A stretch of 64,000 nucleotides of DNA from the NCBI GenBank assembly GCA_026214975.1, contig CM047807.1, positions 66,195,824-66,259,823 of the forward strand, in the 5' to 3' direction. How positions within the stretch are numbered: position 1 is the first letter of the stretch; each line of letters begins with the position of its first letter. Under the pieces are notes generated by a model that made no database searches, was not told the origin of the DNA, and saw nothing but the letters and a program-made list of their open reading frames with translations. This DNA comes from Gentiana macrophylla. Taxonomy: Eukaryota; Streptophyta; Magnoliopsida; Gentianales; Gentianaceae. The position numbers and the translations under genes were made by a program. Positions 1 through 11,141 of this stretch are shown one piece after another.

Positions 1-1285
1 GATCTTTGATGTATCTGTTACAAAGATTCCTAAGGTTGCTTGTCCTTCACCAATAACTATGACTTCACAAACTGAAAACTAGGAACAGGTAGGATTGCTG
101 CTCCAAAGTCTTCCACTGGTCCTTGAAGGGTAGGATTTTCTCTTCAGCAGCTCCACCACAAACAACAGTCTTTCACACAATAGTGCTTCATTGTCTTCAG
201 CAGGTTTTTTGTAAAATAAAGAATGAATCAAGTAAATGATTCCGTTGCAGCAGCTTGATTAGGATGAAATAATCAGCAGCTTGCAGTCTTCAAGTGTGTA
301 AACTTGATGTATCTTGAATACATAATACACTTGAAGATTTTCTCTGGATCAGTAGCCTTAAGCTCAGTAAGTTCAGTGGGGTGCTTTTCTGAATAAAATG
401 CAGCTCAGGATTATGTGTATTTTTCTCTTCAAAATCATCATCTTTTTCTGAGTTAGAAGTCCTCTATTTATAGGTAGGACTCCTTGTGACTTGTATTTGA
501 AATTAAAATATAGCTGTTCCATGTTTTGTCCTATTTGACTTGCTTTCTGTCACTATTCATAGGATCGATGATGTCGAGAATCCTTTTGGCGATTATACGA
601 TCTGCTTCATCCTTTCACTTGTACCCATTGGATAAAATCCTGAATCATCCCAACGTCTTTTTAATCTTAGCCATTGATTTGTCTGATAAATCAGAGGTAG
701 TTGGATGTCCTTATCCATGTAACCTTCCAATGTAATCTTGAATTAATCGAGGTATATATATCAGTAGGTTCATTAGTCTGCTGAAATACCTATCAGTCTA
801 CTGAACTATAATTTGATGTGTTTATCACAATCCAGCAGACTTCTTTTATCTAACTTTTACTTGTGAAGTTAGATTACACCTTTTTGCAAATAACTAAGTT
901 CCAATCACCATCCAACTTAAGGAACTTAGACCTTGTACACAAGGTATATGTAATCAGTTTAGGTGATCACAGACTTGCCTAAATTCTGATTCTATATCCT
1001 TGACTTTAATTACTAAGTTTGATCCCTTAGCCTTCATTAACTGAGTTTGAGCCCTCAGCCTTCAGTTTTCAGCAGGTTCCAGACTAGTCTACTGGCCTAT
1101 ATACCCTACTGATATAGACCAGTCTGCTGATATAAATCAGCTGACCATTACAGTGCTTGTTTGATCAAACCTATTCAAAGATCAAAATCTAATAAACCTA
1201 TACATTTGATCTAGACATCGTTTTGCCATTGCACTATGACAGTTAGTCTGGCACTCATCACTAAAACTCAGAAATAAGTCCAACA
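1..1285 (-). repeat. Copia-1 3' LTR (partial)
   Basis: Base 1 corresponds to base 11572 of the other LTR, and the two run in parallel to their shared end AAGTCCAACA at 1285 and 12820. About 430 bp of this LTR lies left of the window. A TATA-like stretch on the minus strand (TATAAATAGAG, about 463-473) is shared with the 5' LTR. The copies diverge most around 1060-1135, where CAG and CTG in this copy are often CG-containing in the other. Confidence 0.93.
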
Positions 1286-1300
1286 ATTTCCCCCTTTTTG
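1286..1300 (-). other. Copia-1 polypurine tract
   Basis: Read on the minus strand this is CAAAAAGGGGGAAAT, directly abutting the LTR start TGTTGG. Position and composition fit the plus-strand DNA primer of reverse transcription. An identical PPT flanks the Sire-4 LTR at 49020-49034. Confidence 0.9.
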
Positions 1301-1447
1301 GTGATGATGCCAATACCCTCTCCTAACAGCAAAGCAAAAAGATTAAAACAAAAACAGAACAAACTTAGTCATCTTTCATTATAATCATTTGTTCAAAAAT
1401 TATTACAGTCTAGCATCAGCAAAGATAAAACAGGTAAGTATGCTGAT

Positions 1448-4400
1448 CTACTGTCTTCTTTCCCTTTCCTCTCTTGCTTTCTCAGCTTGTTCTTGATAAG
1501 TTCTGATTTCTCTGATCATCTCTCTCATCCAGTCATTTTCAATCAGAGTGAAATCAATATGAGGATTCACTTGTTTCCACCAATGCCATGCTTCAGGTAG
1601 AGTTAGATTTATTTGATGTACCCTGAAGCCTAACCTTATGTAAACCTCCTTGAATTCATTCAATGATTCCTTTGCATTTGTGGTAGGTAAACTTCTTTCA
1701 CCTCTACCACCTCTTCCACCTTTTCTTGTGGCTCTCATTTATTTAACTCTGGCCTCCCAGAATTTTAAGTCCAAAAAGGAGTTAAGACCTTCATGAAATC
1801 CCTTGTCATGATAGGGTCTTCTTTTGTTGTAGTAGACCTTCTTGTATTGTTGGAGAAGATCATCAGTGAGTGGAAGTCTGCCAGGTGCAAGTTCTCTATA
1901 TGCATTAGTATCAGCTTCCCATCTTTTCTTTGCAAATATTCTTGCAGCCTCTTTTGCTTCTGCTATTTGCTCTTCCCCCTTCAGTGTATTGCCCTGTTTG
2001 ATTCCCCTCACATCTTTTGTTAAATCAGCAATGGCATACTGATTAGATGTGTAATTTGAAGCAACTGTTTCAGTAGATATTCTATTGTTATCCACTAGCT
2101 TCATTAGCTTTTCAAATTTTTGTTCCTGTCTATCTAGTTGAGTTCTTAAATGTTGCATGTCAATCCTGACAGTCCTCAACTCATTCAAAACATCTACTGG
2201 TACTCCACCAGCCATTCTTCCATCAGTAGCTCCATCAGCAGGCTCTTCTACATTATATTGTTGCCTCTGATTGCTGATAACCACAGCAAAACTCATATCC
2301 CTTCCAACAGGGTGAGGTCCTTGGTACTCCTCCAAGATAGGATCAATAGCATGTTCTTCATTCACTGGTTCATCATTAGTAGATCCTTCTATTTGAAATT
2401 CTTCATCAGTATAGTCATAGTCCAGCAGTTGTTCTTCCTTATCAACAACAGCAACCTACTGACTATCTTTCCCTACAGTGGCCTTGTCTCCAACAGGCTC
2501 CACTACAGCAGCCTCTTCAACAACAACAGCAGGGGTTTCCTCCAAACCCAAAGATTGTTCCAACCTTTGTCCAGGTGTTGTTTGTGACTCAAAGACTGCA
2601 CTCATGTTCCTCCTTTTGCTCAGTCTTTGCTTGAACCTCAAAGAACTCCGAACCTCCACTTCAATTCTTGAATCTGGTGCAATTTGTGCCACAACAACTT
2701 GATCAGGGAATATGTTCATGTTTCCTTTTTGAAATTCCACCATATCAGTGATCCTCCTTAGATAATTAGCAGTTTTGATTAAGGCATCTTCAGTGTCAAT
2801 CCAGTCTTGATATTGAATTGATTCCTCTGAACTGGCACTAGGTTCACTGATATCAGTAACTCTTTCTTCATCCAAATCTACATTTTCCTGATCTTCAGCA
2901 GACTTGCCAGCATCAGTAGGTTCATCTTCTGCACCATCAGAAGATCCTTGACCAGTGGCTTCATCAGTTGTTCCTCTAGCCACTCCACTGGTCTCCCCAA
3001 GGAACATGTGGGGGGGTCTTCATCAGAATCAGATGAATCACTGTCAGGTGTGTACTTTGGATCTCTGAACATAATTGCTCCACTTTTCTTTCCTTCATCC
3101 AACAGATCCATCAGCCTCGATTGCAGCAAGGTTGTATCTATTAAATCCAATAGGTTGTCCACAACCAGTTGATGAAATGCCCATTCTTCAAATCCACTCA
3201 TTGGATCAGCAGCTTGTTTCTGTTTCTGGTAGAATCCAAACTTCCATTGGAACTATTTTTGCACTTTTCTGAAGTTAGGATCTACTTTGCCCTTCTTAGG
3301 TGCCATCTCATATGGCATTGTTGGCTTTCTGGGGGCTGATTCAAGACCTTGCTGACCTCCAAAGGTCTCTATCAGCAATTTGAGAGTTTCCTCAACAGAT
3401 GTTTCCAGGTCAGTAGGTTGTTCAGGTTGGATATTGGTCCCTACTACCTCCATCTGTATAACACTTGGTTCCCCCTGACTCATATGCTCATCAGTAAGGT
3501 TAACAGCAGACTGTTCTTCCCCCTGAACTATTGCAGGATTTGCAGGGTCTTGTATAAGTGTTTCCACTTCCACAGCAGGTGTAGCCTTAGTGGTTTGCTG
3601 TGGTTCTTCAACAAGTTGCTCAACAACAACTTGTGCAGTTTTAGTAGGCTCAGCAGCCTTAACAGGTGAGGATTCTGTAGCTTCAGCAGATTGCTCAACA
3701 ACAACCTCTACATCCTCAGTAGGCTTTATAATGGTTATAGGTTCGGCATCAATAGCCTCTCTTATTTCTGCTTCTTCTTCTAGTGCTTCTTCTTCTTCTT
3801 CCATTTGAGCCTCCAAAATTTTCAATTCCTTTCCTTTGCCATGTTTCTTCTTTTTCTTGGCAATCTTCAATATCAATAACTTTCCTCTTTCTTCTTGCTT
3901 CTTTCTGTTGCTCCTTCAAAATTTCGGCAACAGTCTTCTTCTCAACTACAGCAGGGTCAGTAGCTTCAATATCAATTGGACCTCGGCAGGACTCAGCAAT
4001 GTCGGCTGCTTTTGCTTGCTTCTTGTTCTTTTAGGCTTTAACATTTCTGTTATCTTCCTTGTGTCTGTAGCCTTTATTTTCTCAGTAGTCTTCTTTGGTG
4101 CAACAGGCTTAACAACTTTCTTGACCTGCTCACCACCAGCATCACCATCATCTCCACCATTATCACTATCAGCAACCTCAACAACACATTCTTCATCATC
4201 ATCCAGACCAGGGATAGGATGATCAATCTCGTTCTTGTATCTGGACTGGTTTATCCTCTCAGGTGAAACATCAAGAATTTCCAAGTGATTCAGCAGGGCC
4301 TGAACCATTAATCCTAAGGTTAAGGCCTTGTATTTCCTTTTTCCTTCTTTCTCTTCCTTGGAAACCTTCTTCATGTAATGAATGAAATATCCAGCCCAAT

Positions 4401-4935
4401 CAAACTTCATACTTCTGCAAATAATCATCAGAAGTTCTATTTTGGGTCCTGATAGAGTATCCATGCTTCCAACGAGGCCTAAGATGTTCTTAGCAATGAT
4501 TTTGCTCAGCAAATTGTATTCATAACCGATATGTTTCACATTGATGCCTGGAATTGATTTGACGGCTTTATTTGTCTTGATTTTGTCAACAAAATCAATC
4601 ATTGACAATCCCATTTCCTCAGGATTTACAGGAGCATCTATTACTTCTGCAAAACCAAACACTTCCCTCAGTAGGTCTGAGGAAACTTCAATCTCCTGTG
4701 CATTTATAGTGGTGGTAAATGCTTCTCTTCCTTCTCCTACTACAATGTTTCTCTAAAAATTGACAACATTTGTATAAGAGATTGTTTCCAATCTTATATT
4801 AAGTATATTCTCCAATCCTTCATATCTCCTTATTCTTCGACCAATGTTGATGGCTAGTTCAGTTTGATTAGCATCAACAACAAAGCCTCTAACACTTTGG
4901 CTTGTTTCAATTTGAACATCATCCTTTTCCGCCAT
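1448..4935 (-). pseudogene. Copia-1 ORF3, extra (env-like position) Sirevirus-type ORF
   Basis: About 3.5 kb of near-continuous minus-strand coding sequence lies between pol and the 3' LTR. I chose the ATG at 4935 (MAEKDDVQ) because the homologous Copia-3 ORF begins at the matching place (MSADDIYIG, 33651). The first ~230 residues form a globular domain (GLENILNIRLETISY; later GSMDTLSGPKIELL and FDWAGYFIHYMKK). Next come Lys-rich and Glu-rich stretches, an acidic middle, a probable coiled coil (about 2250-1900) and a basic C-terminus starting RATRKGGRGGRG. An in-frame UAG follows VVNF near 4756, and there are frameshifts near 3900, 3230, 3000, 2400 and 1740. I see no signal peptide or clear membrane segment, so 'env-like' describes position only. 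Confidence 0.8.
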
Positions 4936-5045
4936 TGTTAAAAGAAAGAGATGAAGAAGATAGTTTGTAAATCTGTGTTCACACAGTGTAAAAGTAGAGA
5001 ATATCAATCTGAGATTTTGTAGTGGCCTCTGTGTAATAGTCTTTG

Positions 5046-5053
5046 TATATATA
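5046..5053 (-). promoter_or_regulatory. Candidate TATA box for ORF3
   Basis: TATATATA on the minus strand lies about 110 bp upstream of the chosen ORF3 ATG (4935). A similar box (33757-33764) sits about 106 bp upstream of the homologous Copia-3 ATG. The matching distance suggests an internal promoter for ORF3. This is inferred from position only. Confidence 0.4.
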
Positions 5054-5058
5054 GGCAA

Positions 5059-5560
5059 ATGCAGTTGAAACTGTCAGAACGTGTACTGTGCATTTAACCA
5101 TGATTAGTTTGAGTGAATTCTAACTTGACATGTGGCCCATTACTTCTCCATAACGTTTGTAACCGTTGGATCGTGTAACTGCGGTTATAAAGGATAGAAT
5201 AAATATCCCGCCAATATGCTTTTTGACTTTAATAAGTTTGACTGTGTAACGTTTCATTCAGCAGACTTGTCATCAGCAGGGTTGGCTCAGCAACCTGCTG
5301 ACCATGTAACTCTGATGATTCTTGATTATTTCTTATTTTTGTTCAATTGATAATACAAGATGAAGTTTAATACCAATGACTGATCTGTCAAGTGAGCTCA
5401 ACCAACATGACAAAGCCCAATCCCCTTGGAAACCTCATTTGCTCAATTGTCCAAACATAAGTACATGGAATTGTTCATACCAATGACTAATCTGCTAAGT
5501 GAGCTCACCCAACATAGCAAAGACTACTCCCCTTGGTGAATTCCAGTACATTGTTGATTA
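5059..5560 (-). other. Copia-1 spacer between pol and ORF3
   Basis: Noncoding. It holds two near-copies of a phrase of the type 'accaatgactgatctg..aagtgagctca' (about 5373-5405 and 5481-5512). Copia-3 has the same duplicated phrase at about 34055-34200, so the duplication predates the split of these copies. Nothing else is recognised. Confidence 0.6.
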
Positions 5561-7696
5561 TCAGTCAACTTTAATAATTCCATGTTCAGTCCTTAGTTTA
5601 GCAAATATTTCACTATCAAGTGGTTTAGTGAAAATGTCAGCAAGTTGATCTTCAGTAGGGATATACAGAACCACCACATCCTTCTTTTCAACATGATCTC
5701 TTATAAAATGGTGTCTCGCATCAATGTGCTTGGTCCTTGAGTGCAAAACAGGATTTTCAGTGATTGCAATTGCACTTGTGTTGTCACACATAATTGGAAT
5801 TTCTTTTTCTTCTATTCCATAATCCCTTAATTGTTGTCTGAACCATAGTACTTGTGCACAGCAACTTCCAGCAGCAATGTATTCAGCTTCAGCAGTGGAA
5901 GTTGATATAGAATTTTGTTTCTTGCTAAACCAGGAAACCAGTCTATTTCCCATTAACTGACAGGTTCTTGTGGTGCTTTTTCTATCAATTTTGCATCCAG
6001 CATAATCAGAATCTGAGTAGGATATAACTTTGAAACTTCCATCCTTGGAATACCATATCCCTACTCCCAAAGTCTCTTTAAGATATTTGAGAACTCTTTT
6101 GATTGCACCTAAATGACTTTCTTTAGGTTTAGATTGAAATCTTGCACAAACACTTACAACAAAGGATATATCAGGTCTGCTGCTAGTGAGGTACAGCAGA
6201 CTGCCTATCATCCTTCTGTATAAAGTCTGATCAACGTCTTTGCCTTCCTTATCTTCATCCAGTCTGATATTTGTACTCATAGGAGTTGATATCTTGGTGC
6301 TATTTTCCATACCAAACATCTTCAACAGCTCCTTGGTATACTTGGTTTAATGAATGAAGATTCCATCCTTCATCTGTTTAACTTGCAATCCCAAAAAGTA
6401 GTTCATTTCTCCTATCATACTCATTTGGAATTTGCTCTTCATTAGATTTGCAAACTTCTCACATAACAATTCATTTTCAGAACCAAAGATTATGTCATCA
6501 ACATAAATTTGTACCAGCAGGGTGCTGTCCTTCTCATTGATTCTGAAAAGAGTCTTATCAATGGTGCCTTTTGTAAAACCATTGTCCACCAAGAATTGAG
6601 ATAGAGTTTCATACCATGCTCTTGGTGCTTGTTTCAAACCATAAAGTGCATTATTGAGTCTATACACTTTATCTTCTTGATCTATAACTTCAAATCCAGG
6701 AGGTTGCTGAACATACACTTCCTCCTCTACAATGCTATTCAAAAATGCACTATTGACATCCATTTGATATACCTTGAAGTTTTTATATGCAGCATGTGCC
6801 AAGAGGAATCTGATAGCTTCCAATCTTGCAACAGGTGCATAAGTTTCATCAAAATCTATTCCTTCAGCTTGAGAATAGCCTTTTGCAACTAGTCTGGCCT
6901 TATTCCTCACAATGGTACCAGATTCATCAAGTTTGTTTCTGTATACCCATTTAGTACCAATGATATTTGGATGACATGGCCTTTCAACTAGTGTCCAAAC
7001 TTGATTTCTTTCAAATTCATTTAACTCTTCTTGCATAGCAATTATCCAATCTGGATCTGAAATTGCTTCTTCAACAACTTTAGGTTCCATTTGTGATAGA
7101 AAACAAGTAATCATTGCTTCTAATGGTCTTCTAGTCCTCACACCTTGCTGTACATTGCCAATAACTTGTTTAGCAGGGTGATTCCTTAACCATTGTGGAT
7201 TTTGGTTAGATTGATTCTCAGGAACCTCATCTTCAGTAGGGTTTGTTGTTGCATCTTCAACAGGGGGTTCAACAGATCCTTGAACTGCTTCAGTTGTTGC
7301 ATCAGTAGTATCACCAGCATGGTGTTCAGCAGGGGCAGAATCAGAAACTTTTAAGTCATTAAACCTTTCCAAAACTTCAACACAATCTGGATCAGTGACT
7401 TGTAAATTCTCAGCAGGTTCACAAGCTTCATCTTCCATACCAGTGAACATAGGTTCATCAAACACAACATGGATTGTTTCTTCATGTTTCAGTGACCTTT
7501 TGTTCACTACTCTGAATGCCTTGCTGACTGAAGAATATCCCAAGAAAATTCCTTCATCTGACTTTGGTTGGAATGTCTTCAAATGCTCCTTATGATTTAA
7601 GATAAAACATTTACTTCCAAATGGATGGAAATAGGATATATTAGGTTTCCTTCCATTCCAAATCTCATAAGGTGTCTTCAACAGCTTCTTGTTCAC
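5561..7696 (-). pseudogene. pol: Copia-1 pol: reverse transcriptase and RNase H
   Basis: Minus-strand copia RT and RNase H. The RT begins around [12 protein letters not shown] and carries [21 protein letters not shown] and the catalytic YVDDIIFGS. RNase H follows with MIGSLLYLTSSRPDI, SDSDYAGCK, STAEAEYIAAG and a C-terminal ADIFTKPLD. One in-frame UAA near 6347 splits it; Copia-3 has HQTKYTK at this point, so a CAA codon became TAA. The N-terminal part (from 7696) is the integrase C-terminal region ([12 protein letters not shown] and a Thr/Glu-rich linker). Apart from that stop the RT looks intact. Confidence 0.92.
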
Positions 7697-8722
7697 TGAG
7701 GTTCTGTTTTGTGTGTAGCATGATGTATTAACTGCTTCAGACCAATATCTTTCAGTAGTAATGCTTCACAAATCATAGTCCTTCCTGCTTCTTTCAATGT
7801 CCTGTTTCTTCTTTCAGCAACCCTATTTTGCTGAGGTGTACCAGCAGCAGCAAGTTGATATAGTACACCATTTTGTTCACAGTATTCTCTTATAACTTTG
7901 TTGAGGAACTCAGTACCCTTGTCTGATCTGATTTTTACTACTGTTAAACTTTTCTCATTCTGTAATCTTTTCAAAAGATCAGGCATCTTTTTGAGTGTTT
8001 CACTTTTCTTGTTCATAAATACCACCCAAGTGTACCTTGAATAATCATCCACAACCACTAAGGTGTATTTCTTTCTTGTAACACTTGTTGGTGTAACTGG
8101 TCCAAATAGATCCATATGCATCAGCTCCAATACACTATTAGTTGATTGCTTAGTCTTTGATTTGAAGCTTGACTTTGTCTGTTTACCTTGCTGACATGCA
8201 TCACATATAGTATCTTTCTTGAATGTGATCTCAGGTAAACCAATCACCAATTTCTTCTTCACCAACTGATTGATGTCATCAAAATTTAGATGATTCAGCT
8301 TCTTATACCATAACCAATTGAGTTCTGATTTGGTATGCACAATCAAACATGTTTCTGGAACTGTAGTAGACCAATCCACAACATACATGTTTTGTTGTCT
8401 TCTACCAGCCAATACAACTTGATCACCTCTTTCACTAATGACAATGCAATTGTTTTTGTCAAAAGTGACCTTGTATCCCATGTCACAGAATTGTCCAGTG
8501 CTCAGCAAGTTGTAGTCCAGTCCTTCCACATATGCAACATTCTTGATTGTAAGTCCATTCCTCACAAGTGTGCCATATCCTCTTGTGTAACCAGGTGTAT
8601 TTTTGTTGCCAAAATTCACCCTTGGACCATCCTTTGTCACAAAATTTGACAAATAAGTGCTTATTCTTTGTCATATATCCGGAACATCCACCACAAAGTA
8701 CTGCATACACCCTACAAAACAA
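7693..8722 (-). pseudogene. pol: Copia-1 pol: protease remnant, zinc-binding domain and integrase core
   Basis: The protease catalytic stretch is damaged: where Copia-3 reads DSGCCRHMT, this copy reads GGCSGYMT after an apparent 1-bp loss. The GAG-pre-integrase zinc region follows (KKLNHLNF..CDACQQGK), with the usual first His replaced by Tyr. The integrase core has the D, D, E set: MDLFGP, RSDKGTEF and TPQQNRVAERRNRTL. A frameshift near 7745 separates it from the RT frame. It sits upstream of the RT module, the diagnostic copia order. Confidence 0.88.
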
Positions 8723-9042
8723 AGTTAATACATTTTAGGTACCCAAACTTGTTTGGGTCCATAATGGTCAGTGGTAAGCATGACCCCTGGGATGTTTCCA
8801 CAAGGTCTTCTCCTAAAAGTGTCATACTTTGGTTCATACATGTATTCTACACATCCATAAGTTCTAACAGTTGGTTGTGTAGGATTCACATATGTTTTCC
8901 GGCCTTTTGGTTTATAATAATGTTTGAAGTGATTCTTGTTGTTAGAAGCATTAGCATGACCATTGGTTTGCTGTCTATTAGGAACAGCCCTGTAGTATGG
9001 ATTCTACTGAGGTCTCTGCTGAGGCCTTGTATAAGTCCTCTG

Positions 9043-9918
9043 CTAAGCCCTTTGCTGATTCCATTGCTTAGGTTTTACCCTAGCAGCATGGTTATACTTG
9101 TTGTTTCTAGCAGTAGGGGCAGGAATATTCCAATCATCATCAGTAGGGAACAATCTACCTTTCCCCCTGAAATAAGTATCCCTAGAATGATTAACATTTT
9201 TGGGTTTAGGATTCTTATCCTTGGAATATTTCTGGTTCTTTCCTTTTTGTGGTCCAGCAGACTTGGTAGATGGTCTGCTATCAGCAGGTTTAGAAGGCAC
9301 AGCAGTCCTACTTTTGGATTAATTCTTTTTATTAGGAGCTGTTGACTTCTTTGACTTCTGATTTTGCTTCCTTGAAGAATTCTCGGTGAGGTTTTTGCGC
9401 CTCAAGAACCTTCTTGGGAGTTGGATCTTGTGCAGGTACAAACTTAGGACCAATTCTGGTACTAGGTTCAGTAACCTTACTAGATCCACTCTTTTTGGAT
9501 TGTTGAGTTCCAAATCCAAGCCATGTTCTATCACCATAAGGCTTTCCAGATTTGTATGCAGTAGAGGAACAAGATGGTTCAAAGCAGATTCATAAGCTCT
9601 TGGGATGTTCAAAGAGGCTTATCTTGATTCTGTCCAACATCTTTTCTTTACCTTTGAGAACCCTTAATTCAAATTCAATCTTTCAACTTCTACTTGAAGA
9701 GCTTTTTTTCACCTCACAATCTCATCACCAGATTGTATTTTCTTCAGTTGATTGAGGATGGCATCCAAAGCTTCTTCATTGTACGAGTTTCTAGGATTTG
9801 AACCACAAGTTGATTCACAATCACTTCCAGCAGGAGTATTGATAGATACAGTATTGTATACCTCATCTTTTTCATCCATATTAGCCATTAATGCATAATC
9901 TTCCATTTCAACAACCAA
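9043..9918 (-). pseudogene. Copia-1 gag C-terminal / gag-protease spacer
   Basis: Low-complexity coding remnants in shifting frames: an acidic stretch (MVVEMEDYALMANMDEKD, 9918 downward), then a Lys/Pro/Ser-rich stretch (KGKNQKYSKDKNPKPKNVNH). Copia-3 has the same order at 37430-38220. This is the variable linker between the zinc knuckle and protease and has no enzymatic motif. The region down to 8723 contains further short broken pieces. Confidence 0.6.
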
Positions 9919-10025
9919 TGCTGTGTTATCAGATTAATTTCCCTTTTCTGACTCAACTCCATATCCTGATTCATCTTCAGCAACCATAGCCTTCTTTCCA
10001 TGTCTTCTTTGTTGGCTCTTGGTCT

Positions 10026-11036
10026 TCAGTAAGTCTGGACAATCAGGTCTAAAATGTCCAGGCTTCTTGCAATTGAAGCAAAGATAATCATGTTCCTTAC
10101 TTTGTTTAACTCAGGACAGTCAGGTTTGAAGTGTCCTGGTTTCTTGCATTTAAAGCACAAGTAATCATTGTCTTTTCTAGAATCATCCTTCTTCTTTTCA
10201 CTGAATTTCTTAGTGAAATTCCTTGGAGAAACCTTTCCAGATTTCATCATCCTGATTTTATTGCTCAGTAGGGCAATCTGCTCTTGCATTTCATCCAGCA
10301 GATCATCTTGAGCTCTTGATGTCTCTTCTTGATGTTTGGCAGCCAGTGCAGTTGTCTTTGGTTCCTCTTTTTCAGTGGTAGGAACCAATCTCTTGCTGAA
10401 TTCATAAGCTTTAAGATCTGAGAATAATTTGAACGTATCCTCTTCATGTAGCTTTCTCATTTCTTCTATTGCAGTGACTTTCATCTCCCAAACTTCTTTG
10501 TCAGGTAATGCTTCCAAGATTTTTTAGTTGATTTCTTCTTTTGAATAACTTACACTCAGCAAGGTATGTTCATCCAGGATAGCATTGAATCTTGACTCCA
10601 TCTGCTCAATGGTTTCATTTGGTAGCATTTTGAACTTTTGAAATCTCTTTTTGGCCACACTAATTTTATTCTTCTTAATTGCATCAGTGCTTTCACAGAT
10701 CAACTGTATCTTGTCCCAAAGTTCTTTTGCTGTTTTGAAATCTTTAACCTTCATGTACATATTGCTATCCAAGGTTCTATAAATGATATCAATAGCAATA
10801 TTGTTGAGGTTTGCTCTCTTTCTGTCTTCAGCATTCCATTCTCTTTTTGGTTTTGGAATGTATTGTGTCTCATCTCCCACTGTTACTGCTTTGGTAATCT
10901 CTAGTGGTCCATCTGTCAGCACATCCATCATTTCATCATGAGTTGCAACAAGGTAAGCCTGCATTCGATGTGTATATTCATCAAATCTATCTAGAGAACA
11001 CATCAGCATAGTTCTAGAATACTGGTTGTTATCCAT
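10026..11036 (-). pseudogene. gag: Copia-1 gag with duplicated zinc knuckle
   Basis: It begins MDNNQYSRTM about 90 bp after the PBS. The capsid-like part has LWDKIQLICES and KKRFQKFKMLPNETI, typical of copia gag. An in-frame UAA near 10522 splits the ORF; the frame continues KILEALPDKE. The C-terminal part carries the CCHC knuckle CFKCKKPGHFKPDC. A second, nearly identical knuckle (CFNCKKPGHFRPDC) lies 77 bp downstream in another frame, apparently a tandem duplication whose length is not a multiple of three. Confidence 0.9.
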
Positions 11037-11127
11037 GATGCAAGTCTTTGAAAATCAGTGATTTGAAAAAGTTTTCAAAGTATTTTCACAAGTACAACAA
11101 GTAGGATTACTTCAGAACAGAAACACT

Positions 11128-11139
11128 GCACCGATACCA
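11128..11139 (-). other. Copia-1 primer binding site
   Basis: Minus-strand TGGTATCGGTGC, two bases from the end of the 5' LTR. It resembles the initiator-methionine tRNA 3' end complement (TGGTATCAGAGC) used by many plant copia elements, with two differences. The Sire-4 PBS (TGGTATCGGAGC) is one step closer. Confidence 0.85.
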
Positions 11140-11141
11140 AT

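Noticed and set aside
526..735. Plus-strand 69-codon ORF
   Set aside because: It lies within an LTR and its frame is not maintained in the partner LTR.
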